From: Candidatus Melainabacteria bacterium
GTDB lineage: Bacteria > Cyanobacteriota > Vampirovibrionia > Obscuribacterales > Obscuribacteraceae
Reading direction: 5' to 3'
Assembly (NCBI GenBank): GCA_016699165.1
Contig: CP064963.1
Coordinates: forward strand, 496,001-560,000
Length of the DNA stretch: 64,000 bases
How positions within the stretch are numbered: position 1 is the first letter of the stretch; each line of letters starts with the position of its first letter. Of this stretch, positions 17,774 through 28,400 are shown in pieces. The translations under genes were made by a program, and so were the position numbers. Below the pieces are notes generated by a model. It saw only the letters and a program-made list of their open reading frames with translations, did no database searches and had not been told where the DNA came from.

Positions 17774-18345
17774 CCTTCAAACGGCACCATCTCGTTGACT
17801 GGCAGTTCTTCCATGTAAGTAGGAATGGCTTCAATAGCAATTTTTGCCGGCAAATACACGTCACCTTGCGGATCATTAAATAAACCAGATACTAACTCTG
17901 TCAGTGCCGCCGCAAAAGCATTCGCGATCAAGATCTGGCTTTCATGATGATAATTGATTGCAAATACTTTTGAATAGCTCTGAAGTAGATCATCAGTTGG
18001 CTCGTCTTTTATATATTCTCGACCTGGCGCCTGAACCTGTTTGAAGAGCAGCTTTTGAACGAAATTAGGTTTTGGTGGGTTTCGAACTTCCTTCAATTCT
18101 TCAGCATATTCGAATTCCGAAAAAGCACACTCGAACCCGGTCAAGTAACTCTTGCCGCGAGCCTCAGTAGGCCCTGAATTCAACAATTTAATTCTTACAG
18201 GCAGATAGCCATCGTGAGTTTCATATTCCGATTGATAATCTGGATGAACCTCGCATTCCAAGCCGAGTTCAACCAGTCGTCTAGTAACCTGCTGGATCCA
18301 GTCAGAAGGCACACCATCTAGATAAACGTTCAAATCGATGCTCAT
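17761..18345 (-). CDS. Cytoplasmic protein of unknown function
   Basis: 194 residues, acidic, no signal peptide or membrane segment. It begins MSIDLNVYLDGVPSDW, with helices after residue 120. The start lies 4 bp after the stop of the TPR gene and the end overlaps the membrane-protein gene, so it is inside the operon. Its size and acidity are compatible with an immunity-type protein, but no family was recognised. Confidence 0.65.
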   Translation of the reverse strand: MSIDLNVYLDGVPSDWIQQVTRRLVELGLECEVHPDYQSEYETHDGYLPVRIKLLNSGPTEARGKSYLTGFECAFSEFEYAEELKEVRNPPKPNFVQKLLFKQVQAPGREYIKDEPTDDLLQSYSKVFAINYHHESQILIANAFAAALTELVSGLFNDPQGDVYLPAKIAIEAIPTYMEELPVNEMVPFEGWDE

Positions 18346-18349
18346 TCTT

Positions 18350-20104
18350 TCATCGAACTCCCTTCAACATCGCCAAAATTTTCTGAGCTTCATCGTATCG
18401 ATTGCTCCTATTTAACAAACTTGCGTAGCTTTCTACTGTTATTTTCAAATCGTCATCATTAGATATTGGATTTTGATTGAAAATCTTCAACGCTTTTTTA
18501 AAACATTGCTCTGCAAACGGCACATCACTACTTAAAGCCGCAGCGCGCCCTGCATCCATATAAGTGCTTCCGAGAATTCGGCTACTGGCAGGGAGATTTT
18601 TCTCTCTTATATCTAAAGCTGATTTAAATAACTTGACCGCCTCTTTAGCATCTCCTTGATTGATCAATTTCCATCCAGTTTGTGCCAGCTTTTCCGCTAG
18701 CTCCAAACATTTATGCACATCGTAGCTGTGTTTCACTGAAGCGTATAACTCTTTGGTTTGCATAGCAACTGGATTCGATGCATTCACTCTAAACTTAAAA
18801 AGATCATCGTAAAGGGGCGTGATACGAGCGTAAGCGAGAATAAGTTCTGCCGTTTTCTTATCTTTCAAAACTTCTATTTGTTTCAAAGCCATCGAATAAA
18901 GAGCAAGTGCAGACTTCGCGTCATTATGATTAAAGTAGTATCGAGTGATCTGTTCTACTCCCGGTTTTTTCAAGTTACCAAATCCTTCAAAAAAGAATTT
19001 ATTTTGGAAATTTGCTGCCTCCGCATTCCATCCGCGCTTCTTTAAAATCTCAAATACCTTTGAAAAGTCAGAACAGTTGAGTACAAAATATTCTCCACTG
19101 AACTTACTTTTAAAGCTTTCTGGCAGTGTTTTCAATAATAAAACCTGCTTATCCGCCTCAAGAGAAACCTGAGGCATTTCCTCGATCCAACAACCTGCAA
19201 TGACGCTTAAATCCTCAACATTTCCAGCGTCCCGACAGAGCGATGTAGCTCCACTCAACATCAATTCTTTGCCTCTCTTAAAAGCAACTGCTTGGATTTC
19301 GGAAAAATATCGATCAGGATTTTTCTGAATCAAGTATTCAAGCCCCTCTTTGGAAGCATCTTTTCGCAATTGCTGCGGATAAAATATCAAATGTTTTCGG
19401 AAATTTGATACGACTTGATTCTTAAACTTAATTGCTTCTTCTTTGTGTCCTAGAATTAGGTGCAACAACCCAAGCCGAAGAGCGATTTCCGGATCCTTTG
19501 AGGACTCACCTAACTTCTGTGCATCAGTGGCTTTAGCAACATATACAGAAATTTTTTCCGAATGATTTTGCGAATAACCATTTAAGACTATTGTTTTATC
19601 AACTATTCCAATTAACTGCTCTAAATAACTTGGATCCTCTTTAGGCTGGATTTTCAGTTCTTTCAGCAAATAACAAATGGCGATAACATCATAATATTCA
19701 CCACGAACTTTTGGCTCTAATTCATCCAAAACAGCTTCTAGGAATTCGTGACACTCCCCGTATTTTCTCTTCTGAAAATAATACTCAGCATAGTGTTCAA
19801 CCTGCTCTTCAACCGAATCGTCTTTGGATTTTTTGAGTTGTTTTATATGTTCTATGCAACTTTCCACTGATCCAGGGGATCTCGATCCCCACCCAAATTC
19901 TGCTCGACTATATCTAAATCCGCTACTCAATCCGCCACTGTAGGAGCGCGGAATTAGTTGATCAATACCCTTTTTCAAAACCTCTCTGTGTCCCGGATAA
20001 TCATGACACGAGGACTCTTCAGCCAAAAGTGATTGAGGCAGTAACAACGAAAAAGTTATGCCAGCAGAGAACGATAACGTTGACGATAAAAATTTAGTCT
20101 TCAT
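18350..20104 (-). CDS. Secreted TPR-repeat protein
   Basis: 584 residues with a signal peptide (residues 1-29, cleavage near LLA-EE). Helical repeats run throughout, with the clearest TPRs near the C-terminus (KLAQTGWKLINQGDAKEAVKLF, GSTYMDAGRAA, and RYDEAQKILAML). It probably serves as a protein-interaction scaffold outside the cytoplasm. It is third in the operon, 9 bp after the 20114 gene. Confidence 0.8.
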   Translation of the reverse strand: MKTKFLSSTLSFSAGITFSLLLPQSLLAEESSCHDYPGHREVLKKGIDQLIPRSYSGGLSSGFRYSRAEFGWGSRSPGSVESCIEHIKQLKKSKDDSVEEQVEHYAEYYFQKRKYGECHEFLEAVLDELEPKVRGEYYDVIAICYLLKELKIQPKEDPSYLEQLIGIVDKTIVLNGYSQNHSEKISVYVAKATDAQKLGESSKDPEIALRLGLLHLILGHKEEAIKFKNQVVSNFRKHLIFYPQQLRKDASKEGLEYLIQKNPDRYFSEIQAVAFKRGKELMLSGATSLCRDAGNVEDLSVIAGCWIEEMPQVSLEADKQVLLLKTLPESFKSKFSGEYFVLNCSDFSKVFEILKKRGWNAEAANFQNKFFFEGFGNLKKPGVEQITRYYFNHNDAKSALALYSMALKQIEVLKDKKTAELILAYARITPLYDDLFKFRVNASNPVAMQTKELYASVKHSYDVHKCLELAEKLAQTGWKLINQGDAKEAVKLFKSALDIREKNLPASSRILGSTYMDAGRAAALSSDVPFAEQCFKKALKIFNQNPISNDDDLKITVESYASLLNRSNRYDEAQKILAMLKGVR

Positions 20105-20113
20105 TGCAGCTGC

Positions 20114-20767
20114 TCATTTTATGTAGTTTTCTCCGTGCTTCAATTTGATTTGTTCACGGGTCGCTGGCAAAGGATCGCATTTACCCGCCATTGCTCCTCC
20201 AGCATATCTGCTATTTCTACCTGGTGGTTTGCGTTTGACAAAATCATCGTCCGGCAAACTCAAATCCTTGGTTACCGGCACTTCATCTATTGGTGGAAAA
20301 TCTCCTACAGACCGACCAAGTTTTTTTAGTTTAAGACTTGGTGGCACTACAACTTTTCCAAATCCTGCAAGCTCGGGAAATGACCTTAAGTCTTCTGTAA
20401 GAGATTTCATTTGCGATTGTAGTTTCTCTTTCAATACCGAATCTTTTCGAACTTCAGGATCGCACAATCGAGTAAAAAGCAGTTTGCGAGCTTCGGTAAG
20501 TTTCTGATACAACTCAGTTTGATCGGTTGAACTATTTACTTGTTTTGGACCATCAAATTCATATTTTTTGCAAATCTCATTTGCATAAGCACTAAATTCT
20601 TCGGCGGTTAAACTTTTAACTACCGGCTTCTCAGCTGCAACTGTCGAGGCTTCATAAACACTAGAAGAAGAATCAGGCTGCACTTCCTGAGCCGAAGCTT
20701 CCACAGGAACTAGCGTTACTAAAAATAGCAAACAAGAAATTTCAATTGATCTGTTTCTTATTTGCAT
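20114..20767 (-). CDS. Secreted protein of unknown function
   Basis: 217 residues; the signal peptide ends at about ASA-QE (residue 27). The mature protein has a Ser-rich stretch, a helical centre (about 60-140) and a Pro/Lys-rich end (KRKPPGRNSRYAGG). No domain recognised. Its start codon overlaps the stop of the HigA-like gene as TAATG, so it is translationally coupled to it. Confidence 0.68.
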   Translation of the reverse strand: MQIRNRSIEISCLLFLVTLVPVEASAQEVQPDSSSSVYEASTVAAEKPVVKSLTAEEFSAYANEICKKYEFDGPKQVNSSTDQTELYQKLTEARKLLFTRLCDPEVRKDSVLKEKLQSQMKSLTEDLRSFPELAGFGKVVVPPSLKLKKLGRSVGDFPPIDEVPVTKDLSLPDDDFVKRKPPGRNSRYAGGAMAGKCDPLPATREQIKLKHGENYIK

Positions 20768-21069
20768 TAGGTGTTCTTCTGAGGGCGAGCATACTCAGCT
20801 AAATCAACATCGTATCCCGATTGAAGATTCTTCCAAAATTCAACTGAAATATTGAATGCTTTACTAAGTCGAATTGCAGTATCAGCAGTAATGCCAAGCT
20901 TGCCATTAATTATAGACGTCACCCGAGTTCGAGGAATTCCCATACGGAAAGCAAGTTTGATCGTACTCAATGAAAGCGGCTCCATAAACTCAGACCGGAG
21001 AATTTCGCCATGATGAATAGGTTGAAGCTTTACTACTTTGCTGTTTCTCATTTTTAAAATTCCTGACAT
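20767..21069 (-). CDS. HigA-family antitoxin-like HTH protein (no toxin nearby)
   Basis: 100 residues (or 94 from the ATG at 21051). The start HHGEILRSEFMEPLSLS is the HigA/VapI signature, followed by an XRE helix-turn-helix (MGIPRTRVTSIINGKLGITADTAIRLSKAF) and the closing EFWKNLQSGYDVDLA. In toxin-antitoxin pairs a HigB mRNA-cleaving toxin sits just upstream. Here the 83 bp to the divergent gene at 21153 hold no toxin. Instead it heads an operon of secreted and membrane proteins and is probably its repressor. Confidence 0.85.
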   Translation of the reverse strand: MSGILKMRNSKVVKLQPIHHGEILRSEFMEPLSLSTIKLAFRMGIPRTRVTSIINGKLGITADTAIRLSKAFNISVEFWKNLQSGYDVDLAEYARPQKNT

Positions 21070-21152
21070 CCATCACTACATTTTAATGCAAATCGGTCCA
21101 TAAGGATTGCGCTATATCCATACACAGCGCATTTAATCTATGAGGTAAAAAC

Positions 21153-22865
21153 ATGCGGTATCAGGCCCTTGCACTCGACTATGACGGCACCCTCGCTCAC
21201 GGGGGCAAGGTGGCTCCAGAATATGTCGAAGCGCTCAAAAAGGTCAAAGCATCCGGGCGCAAACTTTTACTTGTGACAGGGCGAATTCTGGACGATTTGA
21301 AGACGGTTTTTCCAGAACACGAGCTTTTCGACCGAATCGTGGCTGAAAACGGCGGTTTAATGTACACGCCCGAAACTAAAGAAGAGGAAATCCTTGGTGA
21401 GGTGCCGCCGCCCGAATTTTATGAATGTCTAAAGAACGCAGGCGTCAGCAATTTGACCGCGGGGCGCTGTATTGTCGCCACGTGGGAACCGCATGAAGCA
21501 ACCGTGCTTGAAACTATTAGAAGTATGGGGCTGGCTTTAGAAATTATATTCAACAAAGGCGCGGTCATGGTTTTGCCATCTGGCATAAACAAAGCGTCTG
21601 GATTGCTTGCAGCACTCGAAGATTTAAAATTATCACCGCACGGCGTTGTCTCATGTGGCGATGCTGAAAATGACCATTCTTTTCTCGCCGCCTCAGAATG
21701 TGCTGTAGCGATGGAAAATGCAATTGATTCTTTAAAAGAACGTGCCGATTTTGTCACCAAAAAAGATCACGGAGCTGGCGTGTGTGAAGTGATAGACATG
21801 CTTGTAGAGTCAGATCTCAAAGAGATTGAGCCTAAACTGAAACGTCATCATCTTATAATTGGACAAACGCCAGACGGCAAAGATATTGAGATTCCGCCAT
21901 ATTCTCATTCTATTTTGGTTTGCGGTCCTTCAGGCTCTGGCAAATCGACTACAGTAAAGTCTCTTCTGGAGCGCTTTGTCGAGTCTAAATATCAGTACGC
22001 TTTAATCGACCCAGAAGGTGATTACGAGCAACAAAGTAATGCGCTTGTGCTTGGAAATCCTGAGCGAGCAACACCAATAGACGAATTCATGCACGCCATG
22101 GAAAGCCCAGCCAACAACGTTGTTGTAAACTTGCTTGGAGTGCCTCTTGCCGACCGTCCCACATACTGTTCGCAAGTGTTGCCTGCAATTAGAAAATTGC
22201 GTTCCACTTATGGACGCCCGCACTGGACCATAATTGACGAAGTACACCATTTAATGCCGACTGAGTGGGAGCGTAATTCAGAACTTGCCAAAGCTATTTT
22301 GCACGGACTGGTACTGGTGACGGTGCACCCAGATCAGGTGGCAAATTCCGTCATGAAGGAGATGGATGTGGTAATTGTGATAGGCGATGATCCACAAAAA
22401 ACTTTCCAACATGTAGTGAAAGCAACTGGCGATAAAATGCCAAAAGTAAACACTTACCATAAAGATTCAGCCAACTCGCTCATTTGGTTTAGAAACAAAG
22501 GCGAAGATCCAATTGCATGCAAAATTATTGCGCCAACAGAAGAGCACCACAGACACATTCGCAAATATGCAGAGGGCGATCTAGGAGAAGAAAGAAGCTT
22601 CTACTTCAAAGGACCTGATGGCAAGCTCAATTTGAAGGCGCAGAATCTAGTTATATTTTCGCAGTTGTCTGAGGGCGTTGACGACGAGACCTGGAGTTTC
22701 CACTTGCACAAAAACGAGTATTCAAAATGGTTTGGCACTTATGTTAAAGACGATACGCTTGCAGAAATTGCGCGCAAAGTAGAGAATGACAAATCGCTTA
22801 AGTCAAAAGAATCTCGCAAAAAGATTCAGCAAGCTATCGAAGAGCGTTATAGCGCCCCAGTCTAG
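21153..22865 (+). CDS. HAD phosphatase fused to HerA/DUF87-type ATPase
   Basis: 570 residues. Residues 1-225 are a Cof-type HAD hydrolase: motif I DYDGT with nucleophile D9 and D11, the LLVTGR motif II, and motif IV GDAENDH near 169-175. Residues 240-500 are a P-loop ATPase: Walker A GPSGSGKS at 258-265, YALIDPEGDYE, Walker B TIIDEVHHL near 357-364, and VHPDQVA in place of the usual sensor motif. The C-terminal 80 residues are basic and helical. The HAD part would remove phosphate from a sugar phosphate or nucleotide; the ATPase resembles HerA translocases. Confidence 0.85.
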   Translation: MRYQALALDYDGTLAHGGKVAPEYVEALKKVKASGRKLLLVTGRILDDLKTVFPEHELFDRIVAENGGLMYTPETKEEEILGEVPPPEFYECLKNAGVSNLTAGRCIVATWEPHEATVLETIRSMGLALEIIFNKGAVMVLPSGINKASGLLAALEDLKLSPHGVVSCGDAENDHSFLAASECAVAMENAIDSLKERADFVTKKDHGAGVCEVIDMLVESDLKEIEPKLKRHHLIIGQTPDGKDIEIPPYSHSILVCGPSGSGKSTTVKSLLERFVESKYQYALIDPEGDYEQQSNALVLGNPERATPIDEFMHAMESPANNVVVNLLGVPLADRPTYCSQVLPAIRKLRSTYGRPHWTIIDEVHHLMPTEWERNSELAKAILHGLVLVTVHPDQVANSVMKEMDVVIVIGDDPQKTFQHVVKATGDKMPKVNTYHKDSANSLIWFRNKGEDPIACKIIAPTEEHHRHIRKYAEGDLGEERSFYFKGPDGKLNLKAQNLVIFSQLSEGVDDETWSFHLHKNEYSKWFGTYVKDDTLAEIARKVENDKSLKSKESRKKIQQAIEERYSAPV

Positions 22866-22876
22866 ACTGACTAGAT

Positions 22877-25375
22877 TTAATTAGACACTTTCGATTGTGT
22901 CATTGCTTCTTTGGCGCGCGCGAAGCCAGACTCGACTTCGGTGAATAATTTATAGACTGGTGCCCATTGATCTTGAAAAGCAGTTTTCTCAATTGCCGCA
23001 CACAGACGATGCAATAGAGTCGCACCAACAGAGCCGCTTGCGCCTTTTAATTCGTGTGCCACTTTTATAACACGCTCTTTATCGCGATTAGATACTGCGA
23101 TGCGAAGCGCCTCAACTAAACCTTCGGAAGATTCGACATAAGTTAGCAACACATCTTGTGCATCTGCTTCAGTAAGTGATTCGCGCAATACAGCTGGATC
23201 GAAATCGGGACCAGTTATAGGTGCCCCTACAGGCGGTGTGGTGATGTCTTGTCTGTCACCGGGGAATCGCATTTCCTGGCGCGTCATGCGTGACTCTTCT
23301 TTTTGTGCAAACTCAAGCTCCTCGTCTAGTTCGCTTACTGACCAGAAGTCCATTTTTTCTCGAAGCTTCTCTATAATAAGAGGCTTGCTTAAATAGTCGT
23401 CCATGCCAACTTCAAGACAACGCTCGCGATCGCCAGCCATAGCTTGTGCGGTAAGCCCAATGATAGGAATGCGTTTGCCGCTTAATGCCTCAGCTTGACG
23501 GATTTTGGAAACTGCTTCAAAGCCGTCCATTTTCGGCATCTGACAGTCCATTAAAACAACAACGTAATTTCCAAGCAACGCTTCTTCTACTGCAGCTTTT
23601 CCAGTGCCGACTATAAAAGCTTCATAACCAAGTTCTTTTAGTTGCAAAACAGTCACTTTCTGATTTACTAAATTGTCTTCGGCAACGAGCACCAAACCAC
23701 GGCTTTCACCATCCATGGTGTCGGGCAATGGCTTATATGTGGGTCGAATTTCGTATTCTTCTTCGATTTGTGGCTCGACAGTTTTCTTCAAATCTATTTT
23801 ATGATCACCGCGCAAAACGCCAGAAATGCACTCAAGCAAATTATTGCGTTTCACTGGCTTGGTAAGATAGGCAGAAAAACCGCTTTGCACAGCCAATTCC
23901 CCCAGTCCCTTTTTATCATGTGCAGTGAGCAAAATAAGTTTGGTCGTGCTCAAATTTTCATCGTCTTTTATGCGCTTAGCAAGAGTTAGTCCATCTAAGT
24001 CAGACAAAACAAAATCTATAATGACAAGATCATATTTCTCGTCGCTCTGGGCTTTGGCTTTAAGCATTTTGAGCGCTTCTTTGGCATTATTTGCGGTGTC
24101 GCATTGCACGTCGCAATAAGTAAGATAAGACTTCAAAATGCGACATGAAGAATCGAGATCGTCGACTACAAGAATTCGACCTTTACCTTCTACATCGAAG
24201 CAAGCAAGCTCTTTTTCTTTGGAGGTACTTACCGATAAGGGCAAATCAAATGAGAAGGTCGAACCCATTCCGTATTTACTTTCGACTTGTATTGTTCCGC
24301 CCATAAGTTCGACCAGACGTTTAGAAATTGAAAGTCCCAGACCTGTACCGCCGAATTGACGGTCCAGACCGCCTTCCACCTGGGTGAACGGCTGGAAGAG
24401 TCGGCCGATCATATCTGGTTTGATACCAATACCAGTGTCTTTAACTAAGAATCGCAGTTTGAGCGAGTCATCGTCCTTGGTGCCTGAGATTGCTTCGACC
24501 CAAATTTCAATTTCGCCATGAGGAGTGAATTTGAGCGCATTACCAAGTAAATTAATCAAAATCTGACGCAATCGAAGTGTGTCGCCAAAGAAAAATCTAG
24601 GCAAATCAGAAGACACATAAGTCATGAGCGAAATGCCCTTCTTCTGCGCGTCTTTGGCAAAAAGGCTGGCAGCGCCTTCGACTAAATTCAATAATTCGAA
24701 CTCGACAATTTCTAAGTTTAATTTGCCGGCTTCAATTTTAGATAAATCGAGAATGTCATTGAGAATAGTGAGCAATGCTTGCGATGACTCAAAAATAATG
24801 CTTGCATATTCGCTTTGTTCTTTGTCCAGGTCAGAGCGCAGTAAAAGCTCGGACATGCCGATAATAGCGCTCATTGGAGTACGAATTTCGTGCGACATGT
24901 TGGCTAAAAATTCGCTTTTATGTCTATTTGATTGAATCAGTTCGCTTGATTGAAAAGCAAGTAATTCAGACTGTTCTTTTAATTGCTGCGACTGTCTAAA
25001 TAAGTCGGCAAAAACGCTCACTTTGGATTTGAGAATCTCAGGCTCAAAGGGCTTAAAGATGTAGTCGACCGCACCAAGCGAATAACCCTGGTATGTATCC
25101 ATTTCGTCTTTGGCTCTTGCAGTCAAGAAAATAATGGGCGTGTGTTTGGTGCGCGGACGCGAGCGAATAAGTTTGGCTGTTTCAAACCCATCCAACTCAG
25201 GCATATGAACATCGAGCAAAATTACTGCCGCATCGTTATCGAGCAGCCAGCGCAATGCTTCATCGCCTGAATTGGCACGAATTAGATTTTGTTTTAGAGA
25301 ATCAAGAGCAACTTCCACAGCAGCCAGGTTCTCCGGCTGGTCATCCACCATAAGAATGTTGATCTTGCTGTCCAT
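22877..25375 (-). CDS. Hybrid histidine kinase: REC-HisKA-HATPase-REC-REC-Hpt
   Basis: 832 residues with no membrane segment. An N-terminal receiver (D55 in LLDVHMPELDG) leads through a coiled coil to HisKA with H162 (ANMSHEIRTPMS) and an HATPase (DTGIGI, GGTGLGL). Two more receivers lie at about 400-520 and 560-690; the second has MDCQMPKMDG, while the first has VIIDFVLSDLDG. The Hpt domain ends the protein with H774 (KVAHELKGASGS). This is a complete BarA/ArcB-like phosphorelay driven by phosphorylation of the N-terminal receiver. It lies 34 bp after the poly-HAMP kinase gene and is probably co-transcribed with it. Confidence 0.93.
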   Translation of the reverse strand: MDSKINILMVDDQPENLAAVEVALDSLKQNLIRANSGDEALRWLLDNDAAVILLDVHMPELDGFETAKLIRSRPRTKHTPIIFLTARAKDEMDTYQGYSLGAVDYIFKPFEPEILKSKVSVFADLFRQSQQLKEQSELLAFQSSELIQSNRHKSEFLANMSHEIRTPMSAIIGMSELLLRSDLDKEQSEYASIIFESSQALLTILNDILDLSKIEAGKLNLEIVEFELLNLVEGAASLFAKDAQKKGISLMTYVSSDLPRFFFGDTLRLRQILINLLGNALKFTPHGEIEIWVEAISGTKDDDSLKLRFLVKDTGIGIKPDMIGRLFQPFTQVEGGLDRQFGGTGLGLSISKRLVELMGGTIQVESKYGMGSTFSFDLPLSVSTSKEKELACFDVEGKGRILVVDDLDSSCRILKSYLTYCDVQCDTANNAKEALKMLKAKAQSDEKYDLVIIDFVLSDLDGLTLAKRIKDDENLSTTKLILLTAHDKKGLGELAVQSGFSAYLTKPVKRNNLLECISGVLRGDHKIDLKKTVEPQIEEEYEIRPTYKPLPDTMDGESRGLVLVAEDNLVNQKVTVLQLKELGYEAFIVGTGKAAVEEALLGNYVVVLMDCQMPKMDGFEAVSKIRQAEALSGKRIPIIGLTAQAMAGDRERCLEVGMDDYLSKPLIIEKLREKMDFWSVSELDEELEFAQKEESRMTRQEMRFPGDRQDITTPPVGAPITGPDFDPAVLRESLTEADAQDVLLTYVESSEGLVEALRIAVSNRDKERVIKVAHELKGASGSVGATLLHRLCAAIEKTAFQDQWAPVYKLFTEVESGFARAKEAMTQSKVSN

Positions 25376-25409
25376 TTAACCTAATCTCGCTTCCTTCTCA
25401 TGCTTCCTT

Positions 25410-28400
25410 TTATTGTTTATAGAGCCAGACTCGAAGCAGTGATACTAGCTGATCTGAGTCTATCGGTTTGGCGATATATTCTGAAGCGCCAGCTTCAAGA
25501 CATTTATCACGGTCACCCTTCATCGCTTTGGCTGTGAGTGCAATTATAGGCATATTGGCAAACTTTTCCATCTGCCTGATTTGCTGCATTGCCTCATAAC
25601 CATCCATTTCAGGCATCATGATATCCATCAGGATTACTTCAACACCCTCTGTATTCTTGAGCTTCTCAATTCCAACCTTGCCGTTTTCAGCGTGAATCAC
25701 ATCCATATGCTGGGCTTCAAGAATGCTTGCAAGAGCGAAGATGTTTCTCACATCGTCATCTATTACTAGCACTTTTCTGCCAGCAAGAAGTGGATCGAAC
25801 TCACTTGCTTTTTCTAGCAACTCTTTGGCCGGTTGTGGCAAGCGCTCCGCTGAGCGGTGCAAGAAGAGTGTGGTTTCTGCCACCAGTCGCTCTGGCGAGC
25901 AGACATCAGTCACAATCACAGAATCACGCGCGTATGCGTTGAGCAGCTTCTCTTCGTCGGCGTCTGGTTGTTGATTGGAATAGACGATAATTGGAATGTC
26001 TCTCATCGTCGCATCCAGTTTCATTTTCTGAATTAAATCAGTGCCTTTCATGTCACTGATATTCATATCAAGTACTGCACAATCGAATTTGCCATTGCGC
26101 AAAGCTTCAAGAGCCGCTTCACCATTTTCGACTAGAGTGGTCTGAACATCACCGTTTCCGATGAATTCGACCATGTTCTTGCCTTGTTCTAAATCGGTCT
26201 CAACGATGAGCAAATGCTTCATAGGCTTATCGATAAATTCTTTGATATCAACAATTGAAGTGTTGATTTGCTCTTTTGAAACTGGCTTTTCCAGATACTC
26301 GATAGCACCCTGTCTTAGACCACGCCATCTTTGCGATTCGATAGACACGACCTGGACTGGAATATGTTTAGTCTTATTGTCGTGCTTGAGTCTGTCTAAG
26401 ACGCTCCATCCATCAATGTCAGGCAGGTTAAGATCCAGAGAGATTAAATCTGGCAGGAAGCGTTTCGCCATTGCCAGTCCTACTTCGCCTCTAGTGGCAA
26501 TTAGTCCCTTTAATTGGCGATCGCGCGCGACATCTAACATGACGCTTGCAAAATGTATGTCGTCTTCGATGATCAAAATTACTCGATCACCTGGTTTGAC
26601 ATTTTCGCGATCGTCCTTAATTCGAGGCTCGATAAGCATCGACGATTCCTGATTGGAACCGACCAGACTATCTGTATGACCGGCAGTCAAACTCAGCTCG
26701 CCTGTTGTAGGCTTGAAGCTGTGCTGCACCATGTCGTCCATGTGGCTGCGATAACGATCTGAGAATGTGCCTGCTTGAGCTTTGTTATAGCGCTCAGGCA
26801 GGTACAAGATGAATGTACTTCCTTTTTCAGGGGCACTAATAAGCTTAATCTCGCCACCAAGAGCTTCGGCTAGTTCTCTACTGATAGCTAGACCCAATCC
26901 CGTTCCGCCGTAGCGCCTCGACGTGGTGCCGTCTGCTTGCTGGAATGCTTCGAAGATAATTTTCTGACTTTCTTGTGGAATACCAATTCCGGTATCAGTT
27001 ACTGTAAAGGACAGAACATTTTCCGAGTGATTCAGAATCTTATGATCGCTGCTCCAGCCATCAGTGGCTACATTTATATCGAGAGTGATAGAGCCATGTT
27101 CAGTGAACTTGAATGCGTTTGATAACAAGTTTTTGAGCACTTGCTCTAAACGTTTCAAGTCTGTGTGTATGACGTTTGGTAGGTCTTCTGATTGAATAAT
27201 CTTGAAATCCAACTGTTTCGATTCGGCAACTTGTCTGAAACTGCGCTCGATGTCGTCGTGGATGTCGAGGAAAGTAGCGTCCGAAAGTTCGAGCGTCATC
27301 TTTCCAGATTCAATTTTGGACAAGTCGAGGATGTCGTTGATTAAGTTCAATAAGTCCACACCAGCTGCGTGCACCATGGTGGCATACTCGACTTCTTTGT
27401 GGTCGAGGTTTTTGTGCGGGTTGGATGCAAGCGACTTGGACAAGATGAGGAGCGAATTGAGCGGTGTGCGCAATTCGTGCGACATGTTGGCAAGGAATTC
27501 TGACTTGTACTTAGATGTAAGTTCAAGCTGCAAGGCTTTTTCTTCCAGGTTGAATCTTGCTTGCTCGATTTCTTTGTTCTTCTTCTCGACCTCTTTGTTT
27601 TGCAAAGCGAGTTGTCTTGCCTTCTCTTCCAGAGCGTCGTTTGTTTTCTGCAAGTGTTCTTGCTGTTCTTGCAAAAGTTTTTCTGATTCTTGCAGAGTCT
27701 TTGCTTGCATTTCGAGCTGCTTGTTTGTGGCAGTCAATTCTTCCTGCTGGCTTTGCAGTTCCATAGCCAGTTTTTGGGATTGTTTTAGCAGGTTCTCAGT
27801 TCTCATGTTAGCTTCAATGGTATTTATTACGATACCGATCGATTCCATCAATTGATCCAAGAAGGCTAAGTGCGTTTCGCTGAACGTATGGAACGAAGCA
27901 AGCTCGATAACCGCTTTTACTTCAGTTTCAAACAATACAGGCAGAACTATTATATTGAGCGGCGTTCCTTCACCAAGACCTGACGACACTTTAATATAAT
28001 CAGTCGGGACATTAGTTACCCAGATGCGTTTTTTCTCTAAAGCGCACTGTCCGACCAAACCTTCGCGCAACCTAAACTTGGTGCTCAAATGCTTGCGCTC
28101 TTCGTATGCGTAACTTCCAAGCAGTGTAAATTGAATGACACCATCTTCGTTTATTTCGCCGTTATAGAACACACCGTGCTGGGCGTTCACTAGTGGTGCC
28201 AATTCGGATAGCACCAACTGCGCCACCGTGAGCAAATCGCGCTGACCTTGTAGCATACGCGTGAATCTGGCTAAGTTGGTCTTGAGCCAGTCTTGCTCAG
28301 TGTTTTTAAGAGTCGTGTCTTTGAGGTTTCGAATCATCTCGTTGATATTATCTTTGAGTGACGCGACTTCTCCTTGCGCTTCCACTGCAATGGATCTAGT

